Positions 1 through 9,100 of a stretch of DNA of 21,963 bases are shown one piece after another. The notes under the pieces were generated by a model, which saw nothing but the letters and a program-made list of their open reading frames with translations, was not told the DNA's origin and ran no database searches. Source of the DNA: a virus; the IMG/VR virus record IMGVR_UViG_3300010148_000141, positions 1-21,963 of that record, one strand, 5' to 3'. The first letter of the stretch is position 1, and every line of letters starts with the position of its first letter. Made by a program: the position numbers and the translations under genes.

Positions 1-2930
1 AGAAAAACTTTGCCCAATATCCATCAACATCATTTAATGCTAACAATCCTAGTGGTATTGTAAATTCTGAGTTAGGTGATGGTGATAAAGCTACTCCAGC
101 AGATGTTTATTGGAAAATATTTCATAAACCACCAATATGGGCAAGATACTATCACTGGGTTTATGCTAGGAATACATCTGTTGCTCAGTTCCTCCAGTTT
201 TCTGTAGATAATGCATATGTTAATAGAGGGGCTAAAGCTGGAGTTGATGAAGGTGAAGCAGAAAACGATACCAAAATATATATCTCTCTAAACACAATGG
301 ATGGTAGAGATTGGAGTTATAGCGAAAAAAACAGAGCCTTAATTGGTGACTGGAGTTTCGCAGAGGGAGATAGAATAAGGTTAATAAGTAAAGGAGACTT
401 AGATGCTGATGGTACTGACGATGGTGTTTTTGATGAGTATTATGATTTTAAAATTAGTGACATAGGTCATTTCCCAGGAAGATTCGAACTTGGTGATGAT
501 GAAGATGGAATCATGAAAGAAACACACGTGGTTTCTAACTCTCCTGTTGGTGGGGCTTTTAATGAACCACAATCTGGTGTTCAGGGTAAATTTATTATTT
601 TAGATGACCCAAAAATACCTAACTATGGTATAGCTGGTGCTGAGGGTCAACCAAATGGTAGAATACCAAACTGGCATAAAGTTGTGGTTGAGATATACAG
701 ACCTAGTAAAAACGAAAAAGAAGAAGAAACATTGTATTATGAGTTTGCTGAGAGAATGAATATTGGTGACCCTGGAACTAACGAAAGATTTCATCAAGGA
801 CCTTTAAGTAATCAAGATGGTTCTATTTACGATTCTAATGACAAAACATTGTTAGCACCTGCACAGGGAATATTTAAAAGGGGTGATATATGGTGGAAGC
901 CAAGAGAGATTCAAGCTGTATTAGAAGATGGTACTGCACTTGACATGAGGGCTATATATGTAGAGAGTTATTTTTTAAATGACTTTATGCAAACTAACCA
1001 CAACAACATAGGAAGGCCTAATGTTTTTTCAACATTTGCTAAGGAACAAAGGAGAGAGGCAACATTAACTTATTCTGATGTTTTCCAACCTGATACTCAA
1101 TATAATGGCTTACACTCATTTAACTTTAGTCAAAGACCATATATGGACTATGACTTATCTTTGGGTTCAATACAGAAGCTTGTTTCTAGAGATACTAATC
1201 TTGTTATGTTACAAGAAAACAAACTATCAACTATACTAGTAAACAAATCTATAATAACATCACCTTCAGGAGATGAGGGTATATCTCTATCTAATAATGT
1301 TCTTCCTGAGACTGCATCTCCAGTTGCTGGAGAATATGGTGTTTCTAAGAATCCAGAATCTGTAGCTGTGGAGGCTTCATCAATATATTTTGCAGATATA
1401 AAGAGAGGAGCTATCTTAAGATTAGCTAACAATGGACTTACAGTTATTTCTGATTATAAAATGACAGATTACTTTAGAGATAAGATGGACCAGTACCAAC
1501 AAATATTAGAATCAGAATATGAAGAAAAATTAGGTGGTGGTTTATTTATAATTGGTGGGTTTGACAGAAGACATAAGGAATACGTAATTAGTTTTCCACC
1601 AACATATAAAACAACTAAGTCTACATCTGACAAACCTAAGAAAGCTTTCTTTAATACAAATTCACAAGTTTTCCAAAGTGAGACCACAACATTTAACACT
1701 TTAAAAACAAGTGACAAAATTAAAACAAGTTTTTTAGATAAAGATTTACCTCAAAAATATGAGATAAATGGTAGAGAGCTTGATATAGACCCTGAAACTA
1801 TAGCTTTCCATGAGCCCTCAAACAGGTGGAGTTCTTTTTATACTTATTACCCAGAATATTATGGAGCATTAAACAGAACATTTATAAGTTTTAAAGATGG
1901 GCATTTATATAAACATGATATGGACTCAAACTGGCATAATCAATTTTATGAGTATCCATTTGCTGAAGAGTCAGAAATATCTTTCCCATTCAATGCTGAT
2001 GTATCAACTGTAAAAACTTTTAACTCCATATCTCTTGAAGGACCCTCTAAATATTCAGTAATCCCAATACTAACAGTTGCGTCTTCATCAGGTCCAGCCA
2101 CAATAACAGCAACAACAGGTAGTGCAAACCTAGAAGGCTCTAATGTAAATCTAACATCCTCTTCAGCAGACATTAAAGTTGGTGATGAAGTTTTTTACAA
2201 TGACAATGGAACATTTAGAACACTGGGGGTTATAACTGCCTTAACTGATTCAGATACTATTGTTACAAGTGTTGATGAAGTTAATGCTTTTATAACAGCT
2301 AGCACCACATCGTCAGGTGACGCACTAGAAGGTGTGTTTATTGTCTCTGCTGAAAAAAGTGCTTACAACACAAAATTAGAAACAAATATGAATAGCACTG
2401 AATTGGTTCATAGACTTTCTTATAATAACTCTGCTACCACATATTCAGGCTCTTGGGTAGATAGGGAAGATGTTCTTAGCACTCATATATCTAATGGCAC
2501 AACTAACACTTCTGGTGGAGAATACTTTGGTATAGGTCATGTTTCTTCAGACAATGGTAATGAAGAGATTTTTGGAAGCACCACATGGTCTGCTCTTGTT
2601 GGTGGAGTGGTTCAGGGAACAACAACTAACACAACCTTTACATCTGCAGGAATAAACATAGGGGATTCAATTTATTATGATAATAATGGAACTGAAACAC
2701 TAATTGGGGTGATAGATACTATTAATGAAGATAGAATGATTACATTAGCGTCTAATGCTACAACTTCTTTAGCAAATACTTTTATGTTTGTAAAGAAAAA
2801 TTCTACCATTGAAGGAGATAGATTAAAGGGAAATTATATGGATGCAACCCTAACAAAAAGGTCAAAAGATAAGATTCATTTATTTGCAGCAAATGCAAAT
2901 GTAATTAACAGTGAACTTAGCAATAAATAA
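1..2930 (+). CDS. Tail/neck structural protein, ring/stabilisation-like (5' partial)
   Basis: The frame is open from position 3 with no stop, so the ATG at 297 is an internal Met and the true start lies left of the window; 975 codons are visible. The stretch around nt 1340-1490 (G-V-S-K-N-P-E-S then Y-F-A-D-I-K-R-G then G-L-T-V-I-S-D-Y) and the end (nt ~2810-2880, G-D-R-L-K-G-N-Y) resemble motifs I recall from stabilisation/ring-type structural proteins of crAss-like and other Bacteroidetes podophages. Such proteins sit at the neck or tail of the virion. The C-terminal third holds two copies of a ~65-residue module, described separately. It is followed after 27 nt by the next structural gene on the same strand. 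There is no signal peptide in the visible part. The structural role is fairly secure from content and position. The specific ring/stabilisation assignment is recalled similarity, not a search result. Confidence 0.6.
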   Translation, partial: KNFAQYPSTSFNANNPSGIVNSELGDGDKATPADVYWKIFHKPPIWARYYHWVYARNTSVAQFLQFSVDNAYVNRGAKAGVDEGEAENDTKIYISLNTMDGRDWSYSEKNRALIGDWSFAEGDRIRLISKGDLDADGTDDGVFDEYYDFKISDIGHFPGRFELGDDEDGIMKETHVVSNSPVGGAFNEPQSGVQGKFIILDDPKIPNYGIAGAEGQPNGRIPNWHKVVVEIYRPSKNEKEEETLYYEFAERMNIGDPGTNERFHQGPLSNQDGSIYDSNDKTLLAPAQGIFKRGDIWWKPREIQAVLEDGTALDMRAIYVESYFLNDFMQTNHNNIGRPNVFSTFAKEQRREATLTYSDVFQPDTQYNGLHSFNFSQRPYMDYDLSLGSIQKLVSRDTNLVMLQENKLSTILVNKSIITSPSGDEGISLSNNVLPETASPVAGEYGVSKNPESVAVEASSIYFADIKRGAILRLANNGLTVISDYKMTDYFRDKMDQYQQILESEYEEKLGGGLFIIGGFDRRHKEYVISFPPTYKTTKSTSDKPKKAFFNTNSQVFQSETTTFNTLKTSDKIKTSFLDKDLPQKYEINGRELDIDPETIAFHEPSNRWSSFYTYYPEYYGALNRTFISFKDGHLYKHDMDSNWHNQFYEYPFAEESEISFPFNADVSTVKTFNSISLEGPSKYSVIPILTVASSSGPATITATTGSANLEGSNVNLTSSSADIKVGDEVFYNDNGTFRTLGVITALTDSDTIVTSVDEVNAFITASTTSSGDALEGVFIVSAEKSAYNTKLETNMNSTELVHRLSYNNSATTYSGSWVDREDVLSTHISNGTTNTSGGEYFGIGHVSSDNGNEEIFGSTTWSALVGGVVQGTTTNTTFTSAGINIGDSIYYDNNGTETLIGVIDTINEDRMITLASNATTSLANTFMFVKKNSTIEGDRLKGNYMDATLTKRSKDKIHLFAANANVINSELSNK
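2124..2345 (+). repeat. Protein-level repeat, copy A, in the tail structural protein
   Basis: This copy encodes a small module with the core I-K-V-G-D-E-V-F-Y-N-D-N-G-T and then L-G-V-I-T, ending in G-V-F-I-V. It matches copy B at 2604-2792 in the same order and spacing. The DNA has diverged, so the duplication is visible at protein level only. The alternating polar/hydrophobic pattern and the Thr/Ser-rich lead-in suggest a small beta domain, which is inference. Confidence 0.55.
2604..2792 (+). repeat. Protein-level repeat, copy B, in the tail structural protein
   Basis: This is the second copy of the module, with the core I-N-I-G-D-S-I-Y-Y-D-N-N-G-T and then I-G-V-I-D, ending in F-M-F-V. 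Both copies are preceded by a Thr/Ser/Asn-rich stretch. The ~85 residues between the copies look like part of the conserved backbone of the protein rather than a linker. The two modules may therefore be separate insertions rather than a simple tandem array. Confidence 0.55.
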
Positions 2931-2957
2931 AATAATAATTACTATATTTGTAAAACT

Positions 2958-4220
2958 ATGGCTAGAAAGAAGAAAAAATTAAAAGGTTTAAGTGCTGCTA
3001 AATACTTTATTGGTGGATTAATATCTGGAATAAAGGGAGCCAAAGAGTCTAAAAAAGCTATAGCTAAAGCTGAAGCTGATAGACAAGCTCAGTTAGCAAA
3101 AGAAGAGGAGCTTAGAAATAGTAGACAAAAACTAACAATGTCTCCTGAGATTGAGAAGATGAAAGAGGGTCTTGGTGGTGGAGAGATACAGAGAAGACAA
3201 GAAGCTGCTGAAAGAGCAAGAGCAGGTGCCATGGCTGCTGCAACAAGAGGTGGAACAAGGGTAGACCCATTTGCTGCTGCTAGAGCAGGACAACAACAGG
3301 AATCAGCATTAGCTTCTGAACAAGCTGCTGCTCAAAGAAAAGGATTGCAAGCAGGTGTTGCAGAGAGAGGAAAACTTAGAGGTATTCAAGAAGAAAGAGA
3401 AAAAGCTGATTATGCTAGGCAAGCTCAACTAGCTGATTATGCTAGAGAAGATGTTATGGCTGGTCAATCTAATTTAGCTTCTTATCAACAACAACAATAT
3501 GGTGCTATTGATGCAGGTATTGGTATGGCTGCAAGTGCTCTTATGTCAGACAGAAAAGAGAAAAAAAATATTAAGAAAGTTGGAAAAACAAAAGATGGTG
3601 TACCTGTAAGTGAGTTTGATTATAAAGACGATGAAGATGCTCCACAGGGCCCTGGTAGATACAAGGGTGTTATAGCACAAGACCTTGTAGGAACAAAGCA
3701 TGAGGGTGCTGTTAAAAAGATAGGTAAGAACACTTTGGGTGTTAATTATGGCAAACTAGATGTTAAGTTAGGTAAAATTAGTGGTGGTAAACTTAAAGAT
3801 AAAATGAAAAAATTTGCTAAAGGTGGTGTTCAAAAAGACATGATGGATGCTGGAGAAGCTGAGGTAACACCAGGAAAATTTTCTCATAAAGAAAACCCTA
3901 TTGATTTAGTTCAAAAAAATGGTGAAGAGGGTAAACCAGAAAAGATAGGTGAGATGACTGGAGGTGAAGCTATAGTTCCACCAAAGAATGTTAAGCAAAT
4001 GAGAAAGATGATTGAGAATAATGATGGTGAAAGCTTAGTTAAATTAATGGATAGACTATTAACAAAGTGGGATAAAGAGGCAAAGGACTCTGCTGAGTCT
4101 GCTGCTGAATTTGGAAAGACCATGGCAAAACATGGTGCTGTACATAAACCACGTGTACCATCAGGAAAACAAAAATTTAAATTTAGAAACCTAGGGAGAG
4201 GCTCTGTAGGTAAACTTTAA
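2958..4220 (+). CDS. Helical structural protein with internal S74-like chaperone domain
   Basis: This 420-residue protein falls into three parts. Residues 1-195 are Ala/Gln/Arg/Lys-rich and probably mostly alpha-helical, with a duplicated A-D-Y-A-R motif near 150-163. Residues ~197-272 look like an intramolecular chaperone auto-processing domain (peptidase S74): S197-D-R-K, then K-K-N-I-K-K, then G-V-I-A-Q-D-L, then G-V-N-Y-G-K-L. In that family the Ser of S-D-x-R is the self-cleavage nucleophile. Residues ~285-420 are a basic C-terminal segment containing G-G-E-A-I-V-P-P-K, a motif often seen in phage minor structural proteins. S74 domains usually sit at the very C-terminus of tail fibres, so both the middle placement and the non-fibre N-terminus are odd. 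The ATG at 2958 has no Shine-Dalgarno. It lies between two structural genes and is probably a minor virion or tail protein. Confidence 0.65.
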   Translation: MARKKKKLKGLSAAKYFIGGLISGIKGAKESKKAIAKAEADRQAQLAKEEELRNSRQKLTMSPEIEKMKEGLGGGEIQRRQEAAERARAGAMAAATRGGTRVDPFAAARAGQQQESALASEQAAAQRKGLQAGVAERGKLRGIQEEREKADYARQAQLADYAREDVMAGQSNLASYQQQQYGAIDAGIGMAASALMSDRKEKKNIKKVGKTKDGVPVSEFDYKDDEDAPQGPGRYKGVIAQDLVGTKHEGAVKKIGKNTLGVNYGKLDVKLGKISGGKLKDKMKKFAKGGVQKDMMDAGEAEVTPGKFSHKENPIDLVQKNGEEGKPEKIGEMTGGEAIVPPKNVKQMRKMIENNDGESLVKLMDRLLTKWDKEAKDSAESAAEFGKTMAKHGAVHKPRVPSGKQKFKFRNLGRGSVGKL

Positions 4221-4230
4221 AATACAACAT

Positions 4231-6111
4231 ATGCCAATAGCTAATGTATCAGACATAGTAGGTAGAAGAGACCTTGTAGCAGAAGCTCAAGGTTGGAGTG
4301 ACCAAATGATTAAGTGGAAGAAGCTTAAGATGATGCAGGAAGAGCATAAAGAGAAAACTAAACCCAAACCTTATAAATTTGATTTAGCTGAATTTGGAAC
4401 TGACAACGAGGCTATGCTTGGTTTACAGGAAGACTTAAATAACCAGGCTTATCAGTTTGCTATGGCCAACGCTGACGTTTTGAGAATAGACCCATACTCT
4501 GAAGATTGTGGACCAAATTGTAAAAGAGCACATAATGCTTTAAACAACATGAAAGGTGCAGCAAAAATATTCAACACATATGGTAATGATTTAAAAGATA
4601 GGTATGATTATTTATCTAGATTATACCACGAACAAGGAGATTTGTATGGCAACTCTGAAAATGCCCAAAAGCTAGTAGACATGCCAGGACTTTGGAAACA
4701 AGGTATGGCTGGTGAAACTTATAATTTTACTTTTGGTCCTGATGGAAGGTTGATGGTTGATGTAAAGAAAAAAAAACAAACTCAAAAAATTCAAACTGAC
4801 CCTGATGGAAATCCTGTTTTAAAAGATGGACAACCAGTAAAGATGTATATTGCTAAAGATGGTAACACAGAAGGAACTGAAGACCCCTCTAGAGCTGAGA
4901 AGGGTAAAGATGGTAATCCTTTACCTTTTATGGTAGATATGGATACAGGTCAAGATACTGACTTTGAGGTAACTCAAAAGAGTTTTGGAAACTTTTTAAC
5001 TGACTTAGGATTTAATGATGTTATTAAAAACACTGGAGCTGAAAATTTTGACAAAACTGTGTTTTCTTATTCTAAGATGGTAGATTTTGGAACAAATGAA
5101 ACAACTGGAGCTAAAAACTACGAAGACCATGAAAGAACGTCTAAACAAAAAATGGAAGCATTTATTTTTGGTGGCTCAGGTTCTTGGAATAATACAACTG
5201 GAACTGGTGATTTAGCTAGTCATTCCAGATATTTAGAAAAATTAGTACAACAAGACAAAGAGGAGGCTGATGATGCGACTCCAATAACAAAACAAGACCT
5301 TATTGATAAAGCTTATGAGTTAGGGAAAAGTTCATTAACTGGAAAGGACACTAAAAAAACAACTCAAGCTCAAACAGTGGAGCTTTATAATTTAGATATT
5401 CCTGGTGTAAACTATAAGACTACTGTTGATTACGATAATAATGGAAGTGTTATTCAGTCTGCAAAAATTGAGGATGGAGAATCAGTATCTTACCCTTTTC
5501 AGGGAAAAAGTTTCGCTACTGGTAGTTCTACTCAAAATTATATATCATTAAGTCATACAGTTAATCCTAACACCACAACCCTTACTACTGGTGATAACAA
5601 TTTTCAAACAGTTAATAGCAACACTGCTCTTGATTCTTTTGAGAAACCAAGAGATTTTCGTACTGGAACGATTGGTATTGCCCCATTTTATATTAACCCA
5701 ACAACTGGAAAGGGTAGGGCTTTATCTCAACAGGATTTAATAAAATTACAGGAAGAGTCTCCAGAGTTAGCAAAAAACATACAATTTAAAGTTGCTCTTT
5801 ATGGAAATATTGTTTTTAGTGGAACATCTGAGAAAAAGAAATTAGGGAATCTTGGAATACAATATACTGAAACTCAAGACAGTAAGGGTCTTTTGGTTCC
5901 AGCCATAGTAGAAGCTGGATTTTATGAAGAAAGAATTAAAGATATTAGAAGTTCAACTGACCCAAGTAAAACATCTAGAAATATAGAAACTTATGACAAT
6001 TTAACAATACAGGCAACAAATCAAACTAAAGCTTTTTTAGATGGTTTAACAGGTGATGTTCAGAATCAGAATCAACAAAATAATAATCCAGACCCATTAG
6101 GTATATTATAA
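4231..6111 (+). CDS. Unknown phage protein, probably structural/virion
   Basis: I do not recognise this 626-residue protein. It is soluble-looking, rich in Asn/Asp/Thr/Lys, with no signal peptide or membrane segment. Residues ~1-130 are probably helical and contain two close cysteines (D-C-G-P-N-C). The middle has short Asp/Gly turns (G-P-D-G-R, D-P-D-G-N) suggesting beta hairpins, and the last ~20 residues are Gln/Asn-rich. It starts 10 nt after the previous stop. Its TAA shares a base with the ATG of the giant gene (T-A-A-T-G at 6109-6113), so translation of the two is probably coupled. In podophages the gene just before a giant internal protein is often another internal or ejected virion protein. 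That is the best guess here, from position only. Confidence 0.6.
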   Translation: MPIANVSDIVGRRDLVAEAQGWSDQMIKWKKLKMMQEEHKEKTKPKPYKFDLAEFGTDNEAMLGLQEDLNNQAYQFAMANADVLRIDPYSEDCGPNCKRAHNALNNMKGAAKIFNTYGNDLKDRYDYLSRLYHEQGDLYGNSENAQKLVDMPGLWKQGMAGETYNFTFGPDGRLMVDVKKKKQTQKIQTDPDGNPVLKDGQPVKMYIAKDGNTEGTEDPSRAEKGKDGNPLPFMVDMDTGQDTDFEVTQKSFGNFLTDLGFNDVIKNTGAENFDKTVFSYSKMVDFGTNETTGAKNYEDHERTSKQKMEAFIFGGSGSWNNTTGTGDLASHSRYLEKLVQQDKEEADDATPITKQDLIDKAYELGKSSLTGKDTKKTTQAQTVELYNLDIPGVNYKTTVDYDNNGSVIQSAKIEDGESVSYPFQGKSFATGSSTQNYISLSHTVNPNTTTLTTGDNNFQTVNSNTALDSFEKPRDFRTGTIGIAPFYINPTTGKGRALSQQDLIKLQEESPELAKNIQFKVALYGNIVFSGTSEKKKLGNLGIQYTETQDSKGLLVPAIVEAGFYEERIKDIRSSTDPSKTSRNIETYDNLTIQATNQTKAFLDGLTGDVQNQNQQNNNPDPLGIL

Positions 6112-9100
6112 TGACTCAAGACGATAAAATAACAATAGAAGAATTAGCCCAAAGGTTAAAGGAAAAATATCCACAGTATCAATCGATGGATAACCAAGAA
6201 TTGGTTGATAAGGTTCTTTCCAAATATCCTGAGTATCAGAATGTCTTAAAAAAAAAAGACCAAAGCGAAGAAGACTTATTGGATGTGGAAGATGGTACAT
6301 CAGAGTTGGAAAATATTGGTTTGGACTCTTTACAAGCTGAAGAAAACACTCCAGTATACACAATAAATGGCGAAAACACTTCTAAAGAATCTGTACTAGA
6401 ATCTATAAATAATGATGAATTTATAGAGGGAGTTGTTAATGGAGATAATAATATAGATATTCAAAATGACGAAAGCACTTCTGAAATTCTTGTTAATAAA
6501 GTAAATGATTTTAATAATAAACAAGAAGAAAATAACAACACGCCTAATATAACCATAAATGAAGAAGCTGATGAAGAGCTTATAAAAACAGACCCAACTA
6601 AGGCTGTATCTAGAGAAAGCTTAGTCCCTATCCTTACCCAAGAAGATAAAATATCCCTAACAGGGGGGTTAACTAACAATGCAGTAAACCCTGTTGTAAA
6701 CCAGGCTTTAGCTGAAGTAAGAGATGTGTGGCCAGAGCAACCACTACTTAATATTGAGAGTGCTTATAGAGATGAAGAGCTAAATAAAAGCGTTGGGGGA
6801 CATGACCACTCTTACCATTTACATGGAATGGCTATAGACCTTACAGGCGATTCAGCAAAGGTGTTTTTAAATTGGGTTAACACAACTGAGGAAGGTAAAG
6901 CTTGGGCTGAAAAATGGACAGAAGGAGCTGATGGGGGTACTGGAATTATTTTAGAGTCAGAGGGAACTAGAAAAGAGCATGTTCATATACAGTTTAAAAA
7001 AGGACTTGGAAATCCTTTAACCAACTCTGAACCCTCAGCACTTCCTGAGGGAAATATGGAAACTATAGATAGAGTTTCTCAAACAAACCAGTCTGATGTT
7101 TCTGATGATGGATGGGTTTCAGGAGACACTCCAATGTTAAATCTTTCAGGAGTATCAAAAGAAGAAAAAAATAAGATACTATCTGAAATAGATGATACAT
7201 ACTCTAATTTTAATATAGAAGATGTATCTTCATTATATACTGAAAAAGAGTTAAAACACTTAAGAGACAAGCTAGAGTCTGAGGAGCTTATGGTCACTGG
7301 AGGTCGTACTCCAGGAGCAGTTAAAGAAAAGGGATTTGGCATAACAGACCCTTGGTGGAAATCTGACGAATACTTTAATGAATTAGTAAATAGACCAAGA
7401 AAAGTTATACAACAATATTTAAACAGTGGATGGGAGCATGTAGGAAATAGAAGCTACAAACATACTGAAACAGGAATTGTTATATCACCTGAAGACTCAG
7501 AGGGTAGAAACCCACTTATAGCAAATAGTTCTGCAATACCTGAGATGATAAAGTTATCTCAAGAAAATCCTGAATACTTGAGAGATTTGAATTATGTAAA
7601 AATAAAAGAACTATATGACAAGTTTAATCCAATTTTATCAAACTATTATCAACAAGAAATAGAGAAAAGTAGTGGAGATAAAAAAGAGCTTTTAGAGCAA
7701 GAGTTTAAAATTAATATGGGAGAGTTTGTTTTAGGTAAGACAAACAGTATGTTAAAGGGCTTGGAAAATAGCATTCCAGAGAGTGTTAATGAACAAACAA
7801 TAGAGGTTGGTAAAAAACTTTCTTTGATGGAGGACTGGTTAGTAAAACAACAAAAACTAATTAACTCATATCCTAAAACTGCATATGGATTTGTTGATAC
7901 TAGATATATGTCTGAGCAAGATATAGATAGTTATAATAGTTTAGTTAAAGACTATAACGAAAAGTATAATGGAATATATAAAAATCTATTAGGAGAACAA
8001 AATAAAATAATTGAAGACAACCCCAATTTAGGTGTTATAAACAATCTTTCAAGTGGATACAATGAGTCTGTTAAATATATCAATGCAGCTAGAGAAAATG
8101 AAATATGGAAATCCCATTATGATAAAATAATAAAGAGACAACAGGAGATAGATAAAGAGTGGAAGAACACACCTTGGACAGCAGTTCCAGCTTTTGCTCT
8201 AGCTCAAATTGCTTCAGACTTAACTGGAACAATGCTAAAAGGTATTGCTAGTGTTCCTGAGCAAATAAAAAGTATATTCTCTTATGAAAATGAATATGAC
8301 TTTACAGATAAAATATCAAGAGAGGTTGCTAAGGCTTGGGAAACATCTCCATTTAATATACCAAAACCAACTGCACTTAATAATGCTGAAGCTTTAGGTA
8401 AAGTTTATTCTTCAAATGTAGATGGAAACAACATTTACTTTGATGATAAAGGAAGAATAAAGCACATCCTAAATAAGGATGGATTAAAAGTTGAAGGTGG
8501 AACAGATGAATATAATAAAGCAGTAAAAGAATATAATGAAAATAAAGAAACATACCCTATAGAGGAAAGTTATCAGTGGGGAAATACTCTTTATAATGTT
8601 TTACATGCAGGTGGTGGTTTTGCTGTAGACATGGGACTTGCATGGTTAACTAGAGGTAGAGCAAAAAGTTTAGGTGCTGGTCTAAAAGCACAAAGATATG
8701 CTTTTGCAGGTGGATTAACTGGAGCAACAAACTTAAGAATGTATCATGGATTTAGAGAAGAGGCTATTAAACAGGGTTTATTACCTGGAGATGCTTCTAG
8801 GTTTGGTAATGAAGCTAGTGCTATAGTTAGTGCAATAGAATTATTAACACCTGATTTTGGTATGCTTAATGCATCAACTAAAAAGCTAGCAGCAAATGAA
8901 GTTTTTGATGCACTTTCTAGAACAACAAAGCAAGATGCAGTAGATAAAATAATTAGAAGAAACACTATAAATAATACGCTTTTTTATGGAACCATGGAAG
9001 GTTCTGAAGAGGTTTTTCAAAGTTTAGGTGTTGATGCACTTAAAGACAATTATTATCGTGAATATAACTTTGAAACAGAGGGTTTAAGTAGAAGGTCTGC

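Noticed and set aside
297-299. ATG at 297 as the true start of the first gene.
   Set aside because: The frame is open to the window edge and the upstream 98 codons have the same character (Trp/Tyr-rich structural protein), so this Met is internal.
2943-2950. TATATTTG, an exact match to the Bacteroidetes -7 promoter box TAnnTTTG, just before the ATG at 2958.
   Set aside because: It lies 7 nt from the start codon, with no TTG-type -33 element at the right distance. The motif is expected many times by chance in DNA this AT-rich.
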